Shown in pieces: positions 25,006-37,124 of a stretch of DNA of 64,000 bases. Source of the stretch: Apostichopus japonicus (lineage: Eukaryota; Echinodermata; Holothuroidea; Aspidochirotida; Stichopodidae); contig NC_092568.1 of the NCBI RefSeq assembly GCF_037975245.1, positions 26,036,501-26,100,500 on the forward strand, written 5' to 3'. The translations under genes and the position numbers were made by a program. How positions within the stretch are numbered: the stretch's first letter is position 1; every line of letters starts with the position of its first letter. The notes under the pieces were generated by a model. That model was not told the DNA's origin, did no database searches, and worked only from the letters and a program-made list of their open reading frames with translations.

Positions 25006-27357
25006 TAGCTGATAGTTTCTGGTAAATTGCGCAGTGACATTTACCCACCATGACGGCAAGGACTCCTTCCGTAAGTTTTCTTGCTCACATTGTTACCTCA
25101 TCCGCCTGTATTAACCTTTTATTTAACTCTTTAAAAAGTCATGGTTTCCTGTTCTCAATGCCAAGAATATCCGCATGTGAAATGACTCATGCTTCCGGAT
25201 TTTCAATGTTGGAGATATTTTGATGATATGAGAGCGTCACATTAGCCTGCTCACATACATCTAAAGACGGTTCCATTTATGACGTGTATGTGTGTGCTTA
25301 AAAACACACCTCCACCCCGTCCCCTTCCCCACCCCTTCCACCATTCCCATACCCTCCACACGTATGTACACACTGAAACACAATCAGAACTGTACGGTCC
25401 TTTCGACTTCGAGACTATGGTCCTCGTATTCTGTTCAGGTCGGGTGGCGTTGCTGTCGATTTTTAGTATTGGTGATAGAAGCATATGTTTGTTCACGGTT
25501 TTCCGTGTTATCCGCGAAGAACGAAGAAATAAAATCACTGTTAAGAGCTTCTGTACTCGTAGAACTGTTTTAGGTTACATGACAACAATGCTCGCTCAAA
25601 TTACGCCAAGAAATATTAGATTCATTAAATAACTCCAAAACGAAAAGAACAGATGTTTGCAGAACGGTGATTGGTGCATTGGTCAGCCGATATAAGAAGA
25701 TCACATGACTTCATAACCCATTGTGATCGTGATATACTACTATAAATGTTAGTACTTAACGTCATTTGATGGTTGGTTTTATGAGATAGGATATGTAGTC
25801 GGATTTGTTGATTGGATGTATGACGTAGGATATGACGTCAGATTTGATGGCGGGTTCCAATTTATGATGACCGACGGGGGTGACTCATTCATCTTGACAA
25901 CGCCTGGTGGGATGAGAGAACTGTGACCTTGGGAAGTAAAAATAGTAAACATGAGTGATTTTATAATGAGCTGAAACTGGATTCTGAAGGAAATATTGTT
26001 ATAAATACTAGTAACAATACGAACATCTGCTCAATTAGGAGGCCCGGCAATCACGTGATAAAGAATAATATATTCTCATTTTACATAACATATACTTAAG
26101 GGAAAATTAATATTTCAAAGAGGACGCCTGCTGACACCCTTGCACGGGGCCCGACCTGGGTCAATACCGACCCCCATAGGTATCTCAGCCATATTTATGT
26201 TATAATCCGCGCTAGCTCGTTTGACTAAAAAATATCTCGTGAAAACATAAGCATTCAAATTATTTCATAAAGTAGAAATGTTGTCTCATATGGTGAAAGT
26301 TCCTGTATGTTTTTGTTTTGTTTGGACACACTTGACGTATTTTCTATTTACATTATTCACTACAATGTCTCTACGCAATCTATAGTACACATGTATATAT
26401 ATACAGTGGCCACGTTATACTCAAATGCCATTGTCTGTATATTTAATCTCTTTGTACATACGTACTCTCTGGGTCCAAATGAAAATATGACTCTGCACAG
26501 TTAGGCCTACTGTTCGTAGAGAACACAGGTTTTCCCCTCGGGATGAGACTAAAAGGAAAGTCAACAAAGAGAAATGTTAATAAAATAATAAAAAATATAT
26601 ATAAAGTAGGCTGGATATAGCGACATTCTCATGTAAATTGTATATATTTGTAAATACTTTGTGGCTTAAAGCGCTCCCCATGGGCGGAATCGCACAGTCA
26701 CCTGATTGTGTTGTGTATATGCAACAAATATGTTTACTTATCTAGTCTACGATTTGATTTTTGATTTGATTTTATTCGCACTCAGATTGTTCAAAATACA
26801 AAACTATTACAAAGACAAAATGGACAAAAAGGACGGAAAAGAAAAGAACAAAAAGAGTAACAGGAGCTAAACTCATTAGGCTGACTGAACGTCGGCCCAT
26901 TTCCAATGGGGCCCTATAAATCTACATCATGATACCATATAAAATCACCATGGTTTTACCCTATGTTTAGACGATAAATAAAGCCAGAGATTTGCCGATA
27001 TTTTATGGTGACGAATTGCTTTCAGGCGAAAAACCAAACATCGAAATGTTCAAACTATTTGCCTTCATTACTCTCGAAAAAAAAGGTAAAAAAGATTGCC
27101 TCTCGGTGGCGCTATACAACTTTTCTGTTTGTTTCTTTATAGTCGCTTTGCTCTTTTTTTTCTTTTTTGTTGGATGTCTCTCTTCATTCCTTTTCTTTTC
27201 TATTGTTTTGCTTGTAAATTCATTCTATACGTTAGTTTAAACATTTACAAACTATTATGTAATAAGTAAATGAAAATCTGAACGATTACGTAATTTACTC
27301 ATTAGAATTGAAATAAACTTGATTAGAGTCCTAACAAACAAAGAAAAGAACCTATAC

Positions 27358-27726
27358 TCACCATTTATCTTGTCTATCAATGGTTACACTTATGGGATTG
27401 GCACGAAACATATTCATTATTTTTCCTTTCTTGATCACCCTTCTCATTGTCGTCCCTCCATTATTCGTAGTATTTGCCATCGCCGAATCTCTGCTTCTAA
27501 GTTCTTGCAATAACCCAGTAAGTGTCCTGATATAATCAGTCACCCCACGTATCACCTCCACTTTAGTCGCAAGACCTTGAAACTCTTGCGGAACAGTATG
27601 GCTTAAGTTGTTCAATAAATTATTTATCTGAGCCAATCTTTGTCTCTCTCTGACGGTCGCATTAGCCCTACTCCTCGAGAGACGGATATTGAACGGTTCT
27701 TTCTGTACTTTTCGTGATGACGCCAT
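27358..27726 (-). CDS. Group A-like bHLH transcription factor (divergent)
   Basis: The frame opens at ATG 27724-27726 and reads 122 codons to TGA at 27358-27360. The bHLH is at residues 20-76: basic region RANATVRERQR with the E-R-x-R core that contacts E-boxes, helix 1 AQINNLLNNLSHTVP, a short loop, and helix 2 KVEVIRGVTDYIRTLTGLL. Helix 2 resembles achaete-scute proteins, while ANxTVRERQR recalls Twist/Ptf1a types. It would act in the nucleus, likely as an E-protein dimer. The stop sits inside AAATGGTGAGT, a strong splice donor, so in a spliced transcript the protein could lose its last residue and continue in an exon I could not find. A TATA box lies about 100 bp upstream. Subfamily is uncertain. 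Confidence 0.8.
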   Translation of the reverse strand: MASSRKVQKEPFNIRLSRSRANATVRERQRLAQINNLLNNLSHTVPQEFQGLATKVEVIRGVTDYIRTLTGLLQELRSRDSAMANTTNNGGTTMRRVIKKGKIMNMFRANPISVTIDRQDKW

Positions 27727-27828
27727 TTCCAAGGTAAAATTCAAGCTATATTAAGAAATAATATCATGATTTTTTGCCTACGTTGCCAAGTTACCAACAT
27801 ATAATAGTTACCTTTATATGTACTAGTG

Positions 27829-27837
27829 CTATTTATA
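27829..27837 (-). promoter_or_regulatory. TATA box of the bHLH gene
   Basis: On the minus strand this reads TATAAATAG, a full TATA consensus. It lies 102 bases before the start codon, so transcription would start near 27800 and give a 5' UTR of about 75 bases. Confidence 0.55.
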
Positions 27838-30445
27838 TACCAGTGTTACCCCTATATACCAAGGTAACCTAAAACGTCGCTCCCGTTCCACGTCTGGTTA
27901 CCGTGACACAAAACTCTATATAAATGATATCAAAATTCTGTTTTGAACCGTAGCAAATGTTGCATTTTGGGAAAAAACCTCCTGGCATACATACAAATGC
28001 ACCAGCTGGGCGAAATCCGATAAGCTATAGAATATTCTTCCATCTATGTAAACCGCTCATATACTACGATAAGCCTATTTTGTATGTGAGAAAGCAATAC
28101 CTACGTTATCTTGCGAAATATGCGAGCAAGAACTCACCTGGACCTAGATCAGTTTAACTGTAGGTCTTTAACAAATTCTCAGTGTGTACTATTCCCTGGC
28201 CAAAGATAAGAAATAGCTCCATATAGTTCATCAAAATGTCAAAATATAATCTCTCTTCTCCAACACGTTTTGCTTTCTAATGCGTTTGTTTTTTTCGTGA
28301 TACGTTTGGATACATTTCATGAGCCAATAATAAGGTATAATTAATCATTTGACACTCTGTGCCAAACCGACACGATAAAGTAAACTGTTTTGTAACATCC
28401 AGTCCTACATTACAGATAATGTTACATTAGGGTATCATGATTTGACGATGATTTCACAGCTTTCCAGATTTGGCTGGCCTCGTTTTTTGTGAACACGCAA
28501 GATTCTGAGGTAAATAAACTTTTTATAAACATGACATGTTTTTTGCCTTTCTGGTGACTTTCAAATAACGTCAAAAACTTTGAAAAATTTGTGAAAAGCT
28601 TTAAGAAACCATCCGCCATTGTTGTGTTTCAGTTCTTACCTTTCTTTTATGAACTAAACGAGCAACATCAACATTCTAAACTATTTATAATGTTTACCTT
28701 CTTTGATAAAACTGCATTTTTAAGTCGCAACCAAGCTGTTAGCGAACGAAGTTCGGTTTACTGTTCGCGACATGACACGTGACCAGTTTCACTTTTGGTA
28801 TTGAGAAATTGGTCAGTATAGTTTGCAATAACTTGAAGGGAGTGTTTATAGTCCCAATATTACTAGGATAGCATATACGTAGGAACGATGGCAGAGGGAG
28901 CAAACCATTTCAGGCAACAAGATGGTGCGCCAGGCAATAAAGGGGGGGGGGGGTGGGTGATGATATATACCGAAAACCTCATACTCCCTGTCTCTCTCTC
29001 CTCCTTTTGTTTTCCTGTATTCCGTAAACATCATTAGTTTTCATGCTCGGATATTGACAAGTAAGAAATTAGATAATAGCATCATAAAAATTCATTACGA
29101 ATTAATGATGATTTTAAGGCATGTTAGAAATGCATTGGCGAAAAAGGAGGTTACGTACTCGAGGTGTGGCACATTGGGTGGGTATTAAGAAGCTTTAAAA
29201 GAAAAGAATAATTTAGCGCAATTAATTAGTATGACACCACCAGGTGGCGTAAATTGGCAACTCGCCACTCATCTATATACTAACTCACAACATATTGAAA
29301 TAAAAAAGCTGCAACCAATCGGCACTTTGTCCGAAGTAGAGAAATCTTCAGTCTCTGTTAGTGATTGACATGTCACACCGGATGCCGATCTTAATTGACA
29401 CCCGCCCTCTCTATTGCAAGAAAAGGTTCACTGCACCTTTAAGCGAGTTACAAATTTGCAGATACTTTGACAAGTACCCTGAACATATTAAATCGTTTCC
29501 TTGCTGTATTGAACTGTTTTTCAAGGAGAGATGTCACACACCTAACATTTTTACTTTGGACGTGTTAATAAAGCCTTTAGCTTTGAACAAATAAAATGCT
29601 CTCTCCCACGACGAAGGAGTTCAAATAAGTTTTGTTTGCAGATTTTTAGATCAGACTGTGGAATCTGTATCTATTCGTTAGCTGTGGGACTTGTCCATCA
29701 AATTTATAACTCATTAGACCTACCTGACTTGTCAGACAAACATTCGTTTTTCTTCAAACACTTTTAAGCATTCTTGGTAAGAGGTAAAATAGAAACCCGT
29801 GTACAGGAAGCAATACAAACATTAGCAAAGATATTTTGTATATAAAGGACTGAAATGTGAAACAAGCAAATACTCAATATAGAATAATTCCTAGTCCACC
29901 AAATGACCATCTATACCATTATATTTTTTGTAAGCTTTAAAATGCGTAGTTTGCGTTAACTTTATACATGCGTATCAAATATATGTGAGTTGTGGATTAA
30001 GTTATTACACTGACGTATTTGAAGGATAGTGTTAGGCTGAAAATTACAATGGAAATGTTTTGTCCTATATTCTGTTTAACCGTATTGTTCTTTCCCGTCC
30101 TGAGTATGTTTTCTTTTTCTCTGTAAAAGGGGATTCACATTCCACACGCTTTTAGTAGCTTCCTTGCGTAATCCCCTCAACCATCTATCATGTTTTAAGT
30201 CTATTGTCTGAACACATCACTGTAATTTCTTTGAACATTGTTGGTTGAAATAAAGTTGAAATTGAATTAAAATTGAAATGTTATAAAACATTAAACACAT
30301 ATACATATCATTAACTTGTAATACAACTTATGTTTTTTTAAGAGAATCATCAATGAATAAAATTGGTTGGACTGCATAATACAGCATAGCACAGCATACA
30401 ACACCATCGGCTCTTCACATGCAACTTACCGAACTAATTATGTTC

Positions 30446-30475
30446 TCATATAACAATGAGAACATTGTTATATGA
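30446..30475. repeat. Perfect 13-bp stem hairpin
   Basis: TCATATAACAATG (30446-30458) is followed by loop AGAA and the exact reverse complement CATTGTTATATGA (30463-30475). No T run follows. Function is unknown. Confidence 0.7.
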
Positions 30476-31621
30476 AATACAGTGTTTACATTTACGAACA
30501 CTTGGACAAATATAGAGAAATTTATCCTCCAGTCGGGTTGTCCCGTTGTTTATAGTTGATATATGAAAAAGAATCATATAAGTGTCTATATCAAACATCT
30601 CGATTAAGCTTAGAATGAGAATTTAAAATTTGCGTTAGCAGAGCATTTTATATATCTATTCAAGTTTAATTAGATGTATGTCTTGAAAATAAAGATAAAT
30701 CTACAAAGTAAACCAGCGCTACTTATTTTGTTCTATTTTAACAAAAACAATTCTGATAGCTATAAAACATAGTTAAATGCAGAGAATCTTGTATGAGTTT
30801 GTAAGCATGCATTTGCATCGGATACCCGACAAACATACACATTATAATCGAAAGTTATTCGGAGGTCATATATACAGGAAGTGAATGCGAACAGATGTTC
30901 ATGCAGTAATTGCAGAAGTGTCCTCGACTTCTGAAAATGCAAATTCGCAATTTTTCACGGGAAGTACTGTACTTCACGATAAAGGTCAAAAGTCGACTTT
31001 GATACCGGTAAGGTGTAATATGGAAGTGGGGACCCATCCGTCCAATAATGTCACACATCGTCTGTATGGAGATAATATCTTCACAGTACTACCACAGTTT
31101 CATTTTCATTCAAACTTCACGCCAACTCTGTAGTGTTACATGGGATAATTGCTTGCGTAAACGACAAACATAAATACCACATAAATAGGATAAGTAACTG
31201 TCTGATGCTTCATTTTTCACACAAATAAATGTGTATGTTCATTATACAGATCTGAAGATATATGGGATCGGTGGACCACATCCCCCAGATCCGCGGTCAA
31301 TTAGGATGCCTGTCTAAATATGGGATGAAAACTAGACCTAATCCAATATCATGTTTTACTTAAGGAATAATCGGCAATATGCATAAATGTCATTTTCCGA
31401 AGCACGAAATAATGTTAATCTTGGTTTCTCTTTCATCGTGTTTTTTTTTCTCCAGAAAGGCTTAATAATTGGCAATGGTATTCCATACATTCAACACATT
31501 TATAAATTAAAGATATTAATATATTTTGTGACGAAACGAATAATCTTATTGTAAGTCTGTTTATTTATGTATTTATAAATTTATTATGCTTCATTTATTT
31601 TTCTTTGTCCTGTCCGTTTTG

Positions 31622-32720
31622 CAGTGGCGGCGGAACCGGGGGGGGGGGGGCCTTGGGGGGCTCAGCCCCCCCAATGAAAAAGTTGAGGGGGCAAATGCAT
31701 GATAAGCCCCCCCAATATTTACCAAGGCTCCGAAACGTGCATCTGCCCATTTTTCAATGCATACTTGTCGATCTGTCCGATGCACACGTATACTATATAG
31801 GTGTAATAATTTTAGTAATTGCTGGGGGACCCTGGTCCCTCGGACCGTCCCCTGGCTATAGACCACATTGTCACCCCAACCGCGTCTTCACGCCCCGTGA
31901 AAAGTGGAAGCAGTTAGTGTGAGTACCGGTAAGCGTAACACAACTTCGTCTTAGGCCAATGACTTGCCTCATTTCAGCCAGTTCTCCAACATCCCCTTAC
32001 TTAGTGGCCGAGCGTCCATATATACAGTCAGGGGGCGGATCCCCCCCCCCCCCCTCCTGACGGACTCAAATGGACTGCTGGCGCCCTTTTCAGCTTTTCA
32101 CTACTTTTAACTTATTCGCGATTATTGACTATTTTATTGCGCTCTCATATACCTATTGACATTTGTCATATTCTGTTGGTGTAATTTTCTAACAAAATGG
32201 CGACGACACCTATTTATTCTCCGTTTATCTGCAAATTAGCAAGGCCCGGAAAGGGTCATTTCCTGCAATCTAGGGAGTAACTTTACTCAAAAAATTTCTG
32301 TACGCTCCGCGCCAACCTGTGGTGGCGCTCCGCTTAGATAGTGTCGAAAGCGCCCCTACAGACCATTCTTGCCCCCCTGACCAATACCCTAGCTCCGCCA
32401 CTGCCCTTACTACACTCAAAAACGTCTTTGCGAGTACACTTCGAGTAATAGCTACTCTCTTAAAACACCATCGAATATACAAATTACAATGTTTTTACAG
32501 ACTTTTACGTGCAATCTGAGAAATTGCAGGCTTGAGACCCATATTTTAGGGCTAGGTATTCGCAGCATAAAACACTCGGGAAGTGCCGTTTCCGGCCATC
32601 TGGGGGTTTGAAAAAACCCAAAATTTTCTTGTACGCTCCGCGCCAACCGATGGTGGCGCTCCGCTTAGATAGTCTCCACACATTAGCCCCCCCAATATTT
32701 TTTCCGTTCCGCCGCGCCTG
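31622..32720. mobile_element. hAT-type non-autonomous element (outer element of a nested pair)
   Basis: It begins CAGTGGCGGCGGAACC and ends GTTCCGCCGCGCCTG, an imperfect terminal inverted repeat. The flanking 8-bp duplication CCGTTTTG is perfect (31614-31621 and 32721-32728). Length is 1099 bp including an inner insertion at 32002-32403, about 690 bp without it. No transposase frame is visible. Confidence 0.88.
32002..32403. mobile_element. Nested hAT-type MITE inside the 31622-32720 element
   Basis: The left end TAGTGGCCGAGC and the inverted right end CAGTGGCGGAGC match at 10 of 12 bases. A perfect 8-bp duplication CCCTTACT flanks it (31994-32001 and 32404-32411). It shares an internal block (GTACGCTCCGCGCCAACC, then TGGTGGCGCTCCGCTTAGAT) with the right arm of its host element near 32630-32672, so the two are related families. 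Confidence 0.85.
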
Positions 32721-35700
32721 CCGTTTTGAATGTATTTTCCAAATATCATATATGAACCTAACCTATACGCACGTGACGTTATACCATATGGGTATCAGAT
32801 CCTATTTGGATAAGACACTACCGTTTACACCCAACTGCACCCCCCCCCCCCCCACACACACACATACATCTACATCCACACGCACGATCGGAACTGGAAA
32901 CAAACACTGTAAAAAAAAAAACTACACTTCAACAGAATATTATTTCTCTATTGTTTCCTGTTTCTAGTCGATCATTTTTCTGCTATCCATGCGCAGTGAG
33001 AACGGTCAGTGGTTGCAAGTTCAATCGGGACTTTAGACATTTTCTTCTTCTTCTCTGGGCAGCTTTGCAGGTAACTTAATCTCGAATTAATAATTGTAGG
33101 TGGACAGTGTCCCATTTGCAGGTGGGCTGATTCATTACATTAAGTCATGAATGGACTGGGCCGCCTCTTGCCATTCTGTTTCTAGAATTCAAGCCTATGG
33201 ATAAATGCTCAATCATTCAAGATTTTCAGTTGTCAATTAAACACTTTTCTCACCTGTACGTTGGCCCTGTTTTCAAAGATTTAAGCAAACGGACATTTTT
33301 TCCACTTAAATCCTTAAAGTAAATTAATTCTAGACAACTTTTGAATAACTGGCATAGGAGTGCGATGTTCTTCAGCACTAATCTTACTGATCATGAGACA
33401 AAGGAACGCATTTTGTTGGCAAATGAGGTTTTTGATCATTACACAATTGAGTTACAGAAGAGACATTAAGCTTCACTTAGTATCACGACGAGTGATTTCT
33501 TTAACTAAACCCTCTTTGCGACAAAAGAATCTTGAAAAGGACCTGCCTCTTGAAGATCAAGCCGTTACAAACAGGGAACTAAACTATCAATAAAAATGAG
33601 GTATTGTGTAATCTATGCTTAAGTCTTCAAACAGAGGTAATCTCTGCCAGGGGGCAGACTGGGAATAAAGGATGTTTTTCTCTGCTTTTGGAAAGATTCA
33701 GAAAAGATCGTATATTGATCGCCGTCTCACAGTGGGCAGAGTCTTTAAGAGGATCTTATGATTGTCAAAACCCCAGCTATACATAATATATACGGTTGTG
33801 AATAATAACATTAAGCGATGGGTGGTATAACGAAATCACTCATCATTTAATACACATTGGTGATAGTTTTACAAATAATAAATAAATGGGGGAAAATCTG
33901 ATTGAGTAGATTTTGTAGTTTTATTTTGGGATCAACCTGAGCTTTTTTAATATAATCTTAAGATGATGAGATTAGATGCAAATTAAACTCTTGTTCTTTT
34001 TGTTTATTTTCTAATCTTTCAACGATTCACATTTGCAACATTGAAGTCAATGACACGAGACTGAACATATGTAAAACTAAATAAATATTTCTTACCTATT
34101 TACGCCAAAGACGAAATAAAGTCGCGAACTGTCGAATTTTGCATTTAGCTATTTTCTTTTAGTGCACAAAGCTATTCTGGGAGAATGGAAGTGGGGATGG
34201 GGGCGTTTGGTAAAGTAGGATATTGTGTGTATTTTTATGGCTAATTTGTTGTTGTTATTTATGTTCTTGCTGTTTTTGGTCTTATATTGTTGCTCTATTA
34301 TTGCATTCAATTGAAGCTGTCTAGCAAGATTCAGATCTGGATTTTCTAATGACATACCTATTTTCCTGCGTTCTGAAATCTTAGCAAGCAATATTACTTT
34401 CTGTTTATATATTTTCATTTTTTTTTATGAGAAAAGGTAAGGAAATACATCAAACTACTGAATTCATCGAGACCTAAAAGTAGGGGGAAAATACTACAAA
34501 ATATAATACACTGTCTCGCGCGAATTTTAGTTTTAACTTATTTTGCACACATGCATTTCTTTCGCTGACATACCAAATAATGTTGATTACTTATGTAGTA
34601 CAGCAAAGCCCAGGCTTCATAATGTGATTCTTGAGCTGAGACGAACCCTTAGTCATACTTTAATGTAACTAATCAAAATGATGTTCCGTTTCTTATTTAT
34701 TTTGGGAAAAAATGACGGTTATTGCAATAAAAATTATGTACTTGTATGATACTGCCACGTTTCGTATGTAGACGAATCCTTATAGCTTTCATATCACCGT
34801 AACTAATCAAAATACTTTAAATCAATGTAAATGATAATGAAGTTGACGAAACTACCAGATAGTAACTTTGCCGGGAGCCGACTAACATTATTGATATATC
34901 ATCTCAAATACGTTATTAATGTAGTAATGGACATGCCTGATAAGAATGTATAAACTACCATTGACGTTATTGATATATTAATGTAACTATTACATAATTA
35001 ACTTTTAGTAATATATTAAATGTTGTTTTTAACTATTATTAATTAGTTATTAAATCTTTATCTGTTGAACACAAAGCTGAGAAATGTTTACCAAATCACT
35101 GTTTTACATTTACCCCCTTACCCAACCCACCCTTTCCACTACTACCCCTACTGTCGAATACAAAAAAAAAGAATGAATTCGGTATAAAATAAAAGCAAAA
35201 AACAAGCAGTAACGGTTCAAAGGTGAAGAAAAGGGCGTTGCAGGCCGTTGACTTGACTTGATTATATAGGCCTACATAATATCTACATATTTATTTTTAT
35301 AAGTTTTGCTACTGAGCCTCTGGAGATATATAAATGTCCGGCTTTGTCAACAATAACTAAAATTATTAGTTTTCTTCCATCTCATTCGCGAAATTTGCTG
35401 ATCGCATTATGTACATATATAACAGCAGTGTAACGATCCGCTTATATACAAACAATATAAAAGTTATATACATATCTATATGATTTCGCTCTGAATTCGA
35501 AATTGACCACGTAGGACGGGGAAAATATATCTTGCTTAACAAAAGAAAAAAGACTTAATATGTTTCTGAATACAATATTAGGCAACCCCTTGCTGTTTGT
35601 AGCAAGAGCATGGAATGATTTGAACATAAATCATAATCTTACAATAATAATATGACGTGAGACATAAGACTAAAGACTAAACCAATAATGACCGCCGCAG

Positions 35701-36015
35701 TTTGATATATAATTTATGATTCGATTTGATTTAATCTTCCTCAAAAATCGTTTAACAAAGCCTTTAATATCCATTTTGCTACGGTTGATCTGATAACCCC
35801 ATGCTAGTAAAAGCAGCAAATATTTGCATGATTATGTATATCCCATCGGTTTTGATTTATGGAAATAAAAGTCGGTAACGACTTTCATTACTTACCTGAC
35901 TTAGCTTAACTTTTTCTTATGTCGAATATATAGTTTTGGTATCTCCTGTTTCAACTCTGTAAAACATGCAATGTTGCGATAGTGGTAACTTGTAAGTTTC
36001 TGTACTTCATAACTA

Positions 36016-36204
<189 letters not shown>

Positions 36205-36992
36205 AAATATAACTATATAGATAACTATATATAACTCTCTCTATATATATATTTACATATAACTATATATATATACTTATACATACATATCTTTATATAA
36301 TTTTATATATATATAGTTACATATAGCTATAGTAATAGTTATAGGTTAGTTACAGTTATATATATGTATATAGTTATAGTTATTCGTAATTATATATGTT
36401 ATACATCGAGTTATGTATTGTCTAGTTATGTTTATACACGAAATATGATCATATCAGTCTCTATATATGTGTTTATAATACACAATCGTATTCATACCGT
36501 TGATTTATAATGTCCTCTTGGTAATGATATTTATTCCACAAAGACTACATCGACATAACGGATTCCTCATCGATTATGACAAGTAAGATTTAGCCTAGGC
36601 TACTTGTACTAAATAGATCGTGTAAACAGACCACTTGAGAATAATAATTGCTCAATGAATATGCATTACATGCGTGACATTCACACACGCTTTCTTTCTT
36701 CTTTTGAGGGACAGAAGGGCGGGGCTTGTGGGTTGCACCTGCGTTACGGTAATGACTGTCTAACTATCGCAGCTATGTGTGTCTAATCCAGTAAGTGACA
36801 GAGGGTTTGACTTCCAAATCTGCCAATTACTTTAAGAGCACCTTGTCGTATAGTTCCTTTTTAACCTGGAATTCTTGAACGGGAAGAGACACAACTCTAA
36901 ACAAGTGTTTCCGCTGATATATATGTATAGTAAAACCCAACTTTGTATTGTGGGTTGATATCCTACTTGCGCGTAGATTTCTGCTGAAGGAC

Positions 36993-36999
36993 TATATAG
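36993..36999 (+). promoter_or_regulatory. Possible TATA element of goosecoid
   Basis: TATATAG occurs 132 bases before the first in-frame ATG of goosecoid, at a workable distance for a short 5' UTR. TATA-like strings are common in this AT-rich DNA, so support is weak. Confidence 0.3.
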
Positions 37000-37124
37000 C
37001 GATAAAAAACAGGATAACCGGACATTTTATTTTTCAAACCAAGAAACGAATTTTGTTTCTTTGACTCGTAAGTCTGAACTGTTAAAAGATTCTTGGATAT
37101 CCTGACCTTGGCTACGTTGTTAGG

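Larger units (their letters stand above)
22660..27357. other. Intergenic region between the Kelch gene and the bHLH gene
   Basis: It starts with the Kelch 3' UTR, for which I found no convincing poly(A) signal. It holds a MITE (24178-24513), a LINE 3' end (about 24730-25005) and a pyrimidine tract (23969-24030). A TTTGATTTTATTCGCAC-containing stretch near 26750-26810 resembles repeat 3' tails. I see no further exons. Confidence 0.6.

Noticed and set aside
29361-29594. 77-codon open frame
   Set aside because: No recognisable domain and no promoter or splice evidence; treated as chance.
31591-32967. Several 60-119 codon open frames on both strands
   Set aside because: They lie in the nested hAT-type elements and their G/C-rich ends, and none resembles a transposase.
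33360-33786. Two adjacent plus-strand open frames of 60-77 codons
   Set aside because: I considered a decayed transposon protein, but no frame gave a recognisable motif even allowing frameshifts.
36783-36788. TAATCC, a possible goosecoid/Otx autoregulatory site upstream of goosecoid
   Set aside because: A single six-base match is expected by chance in a window this size.
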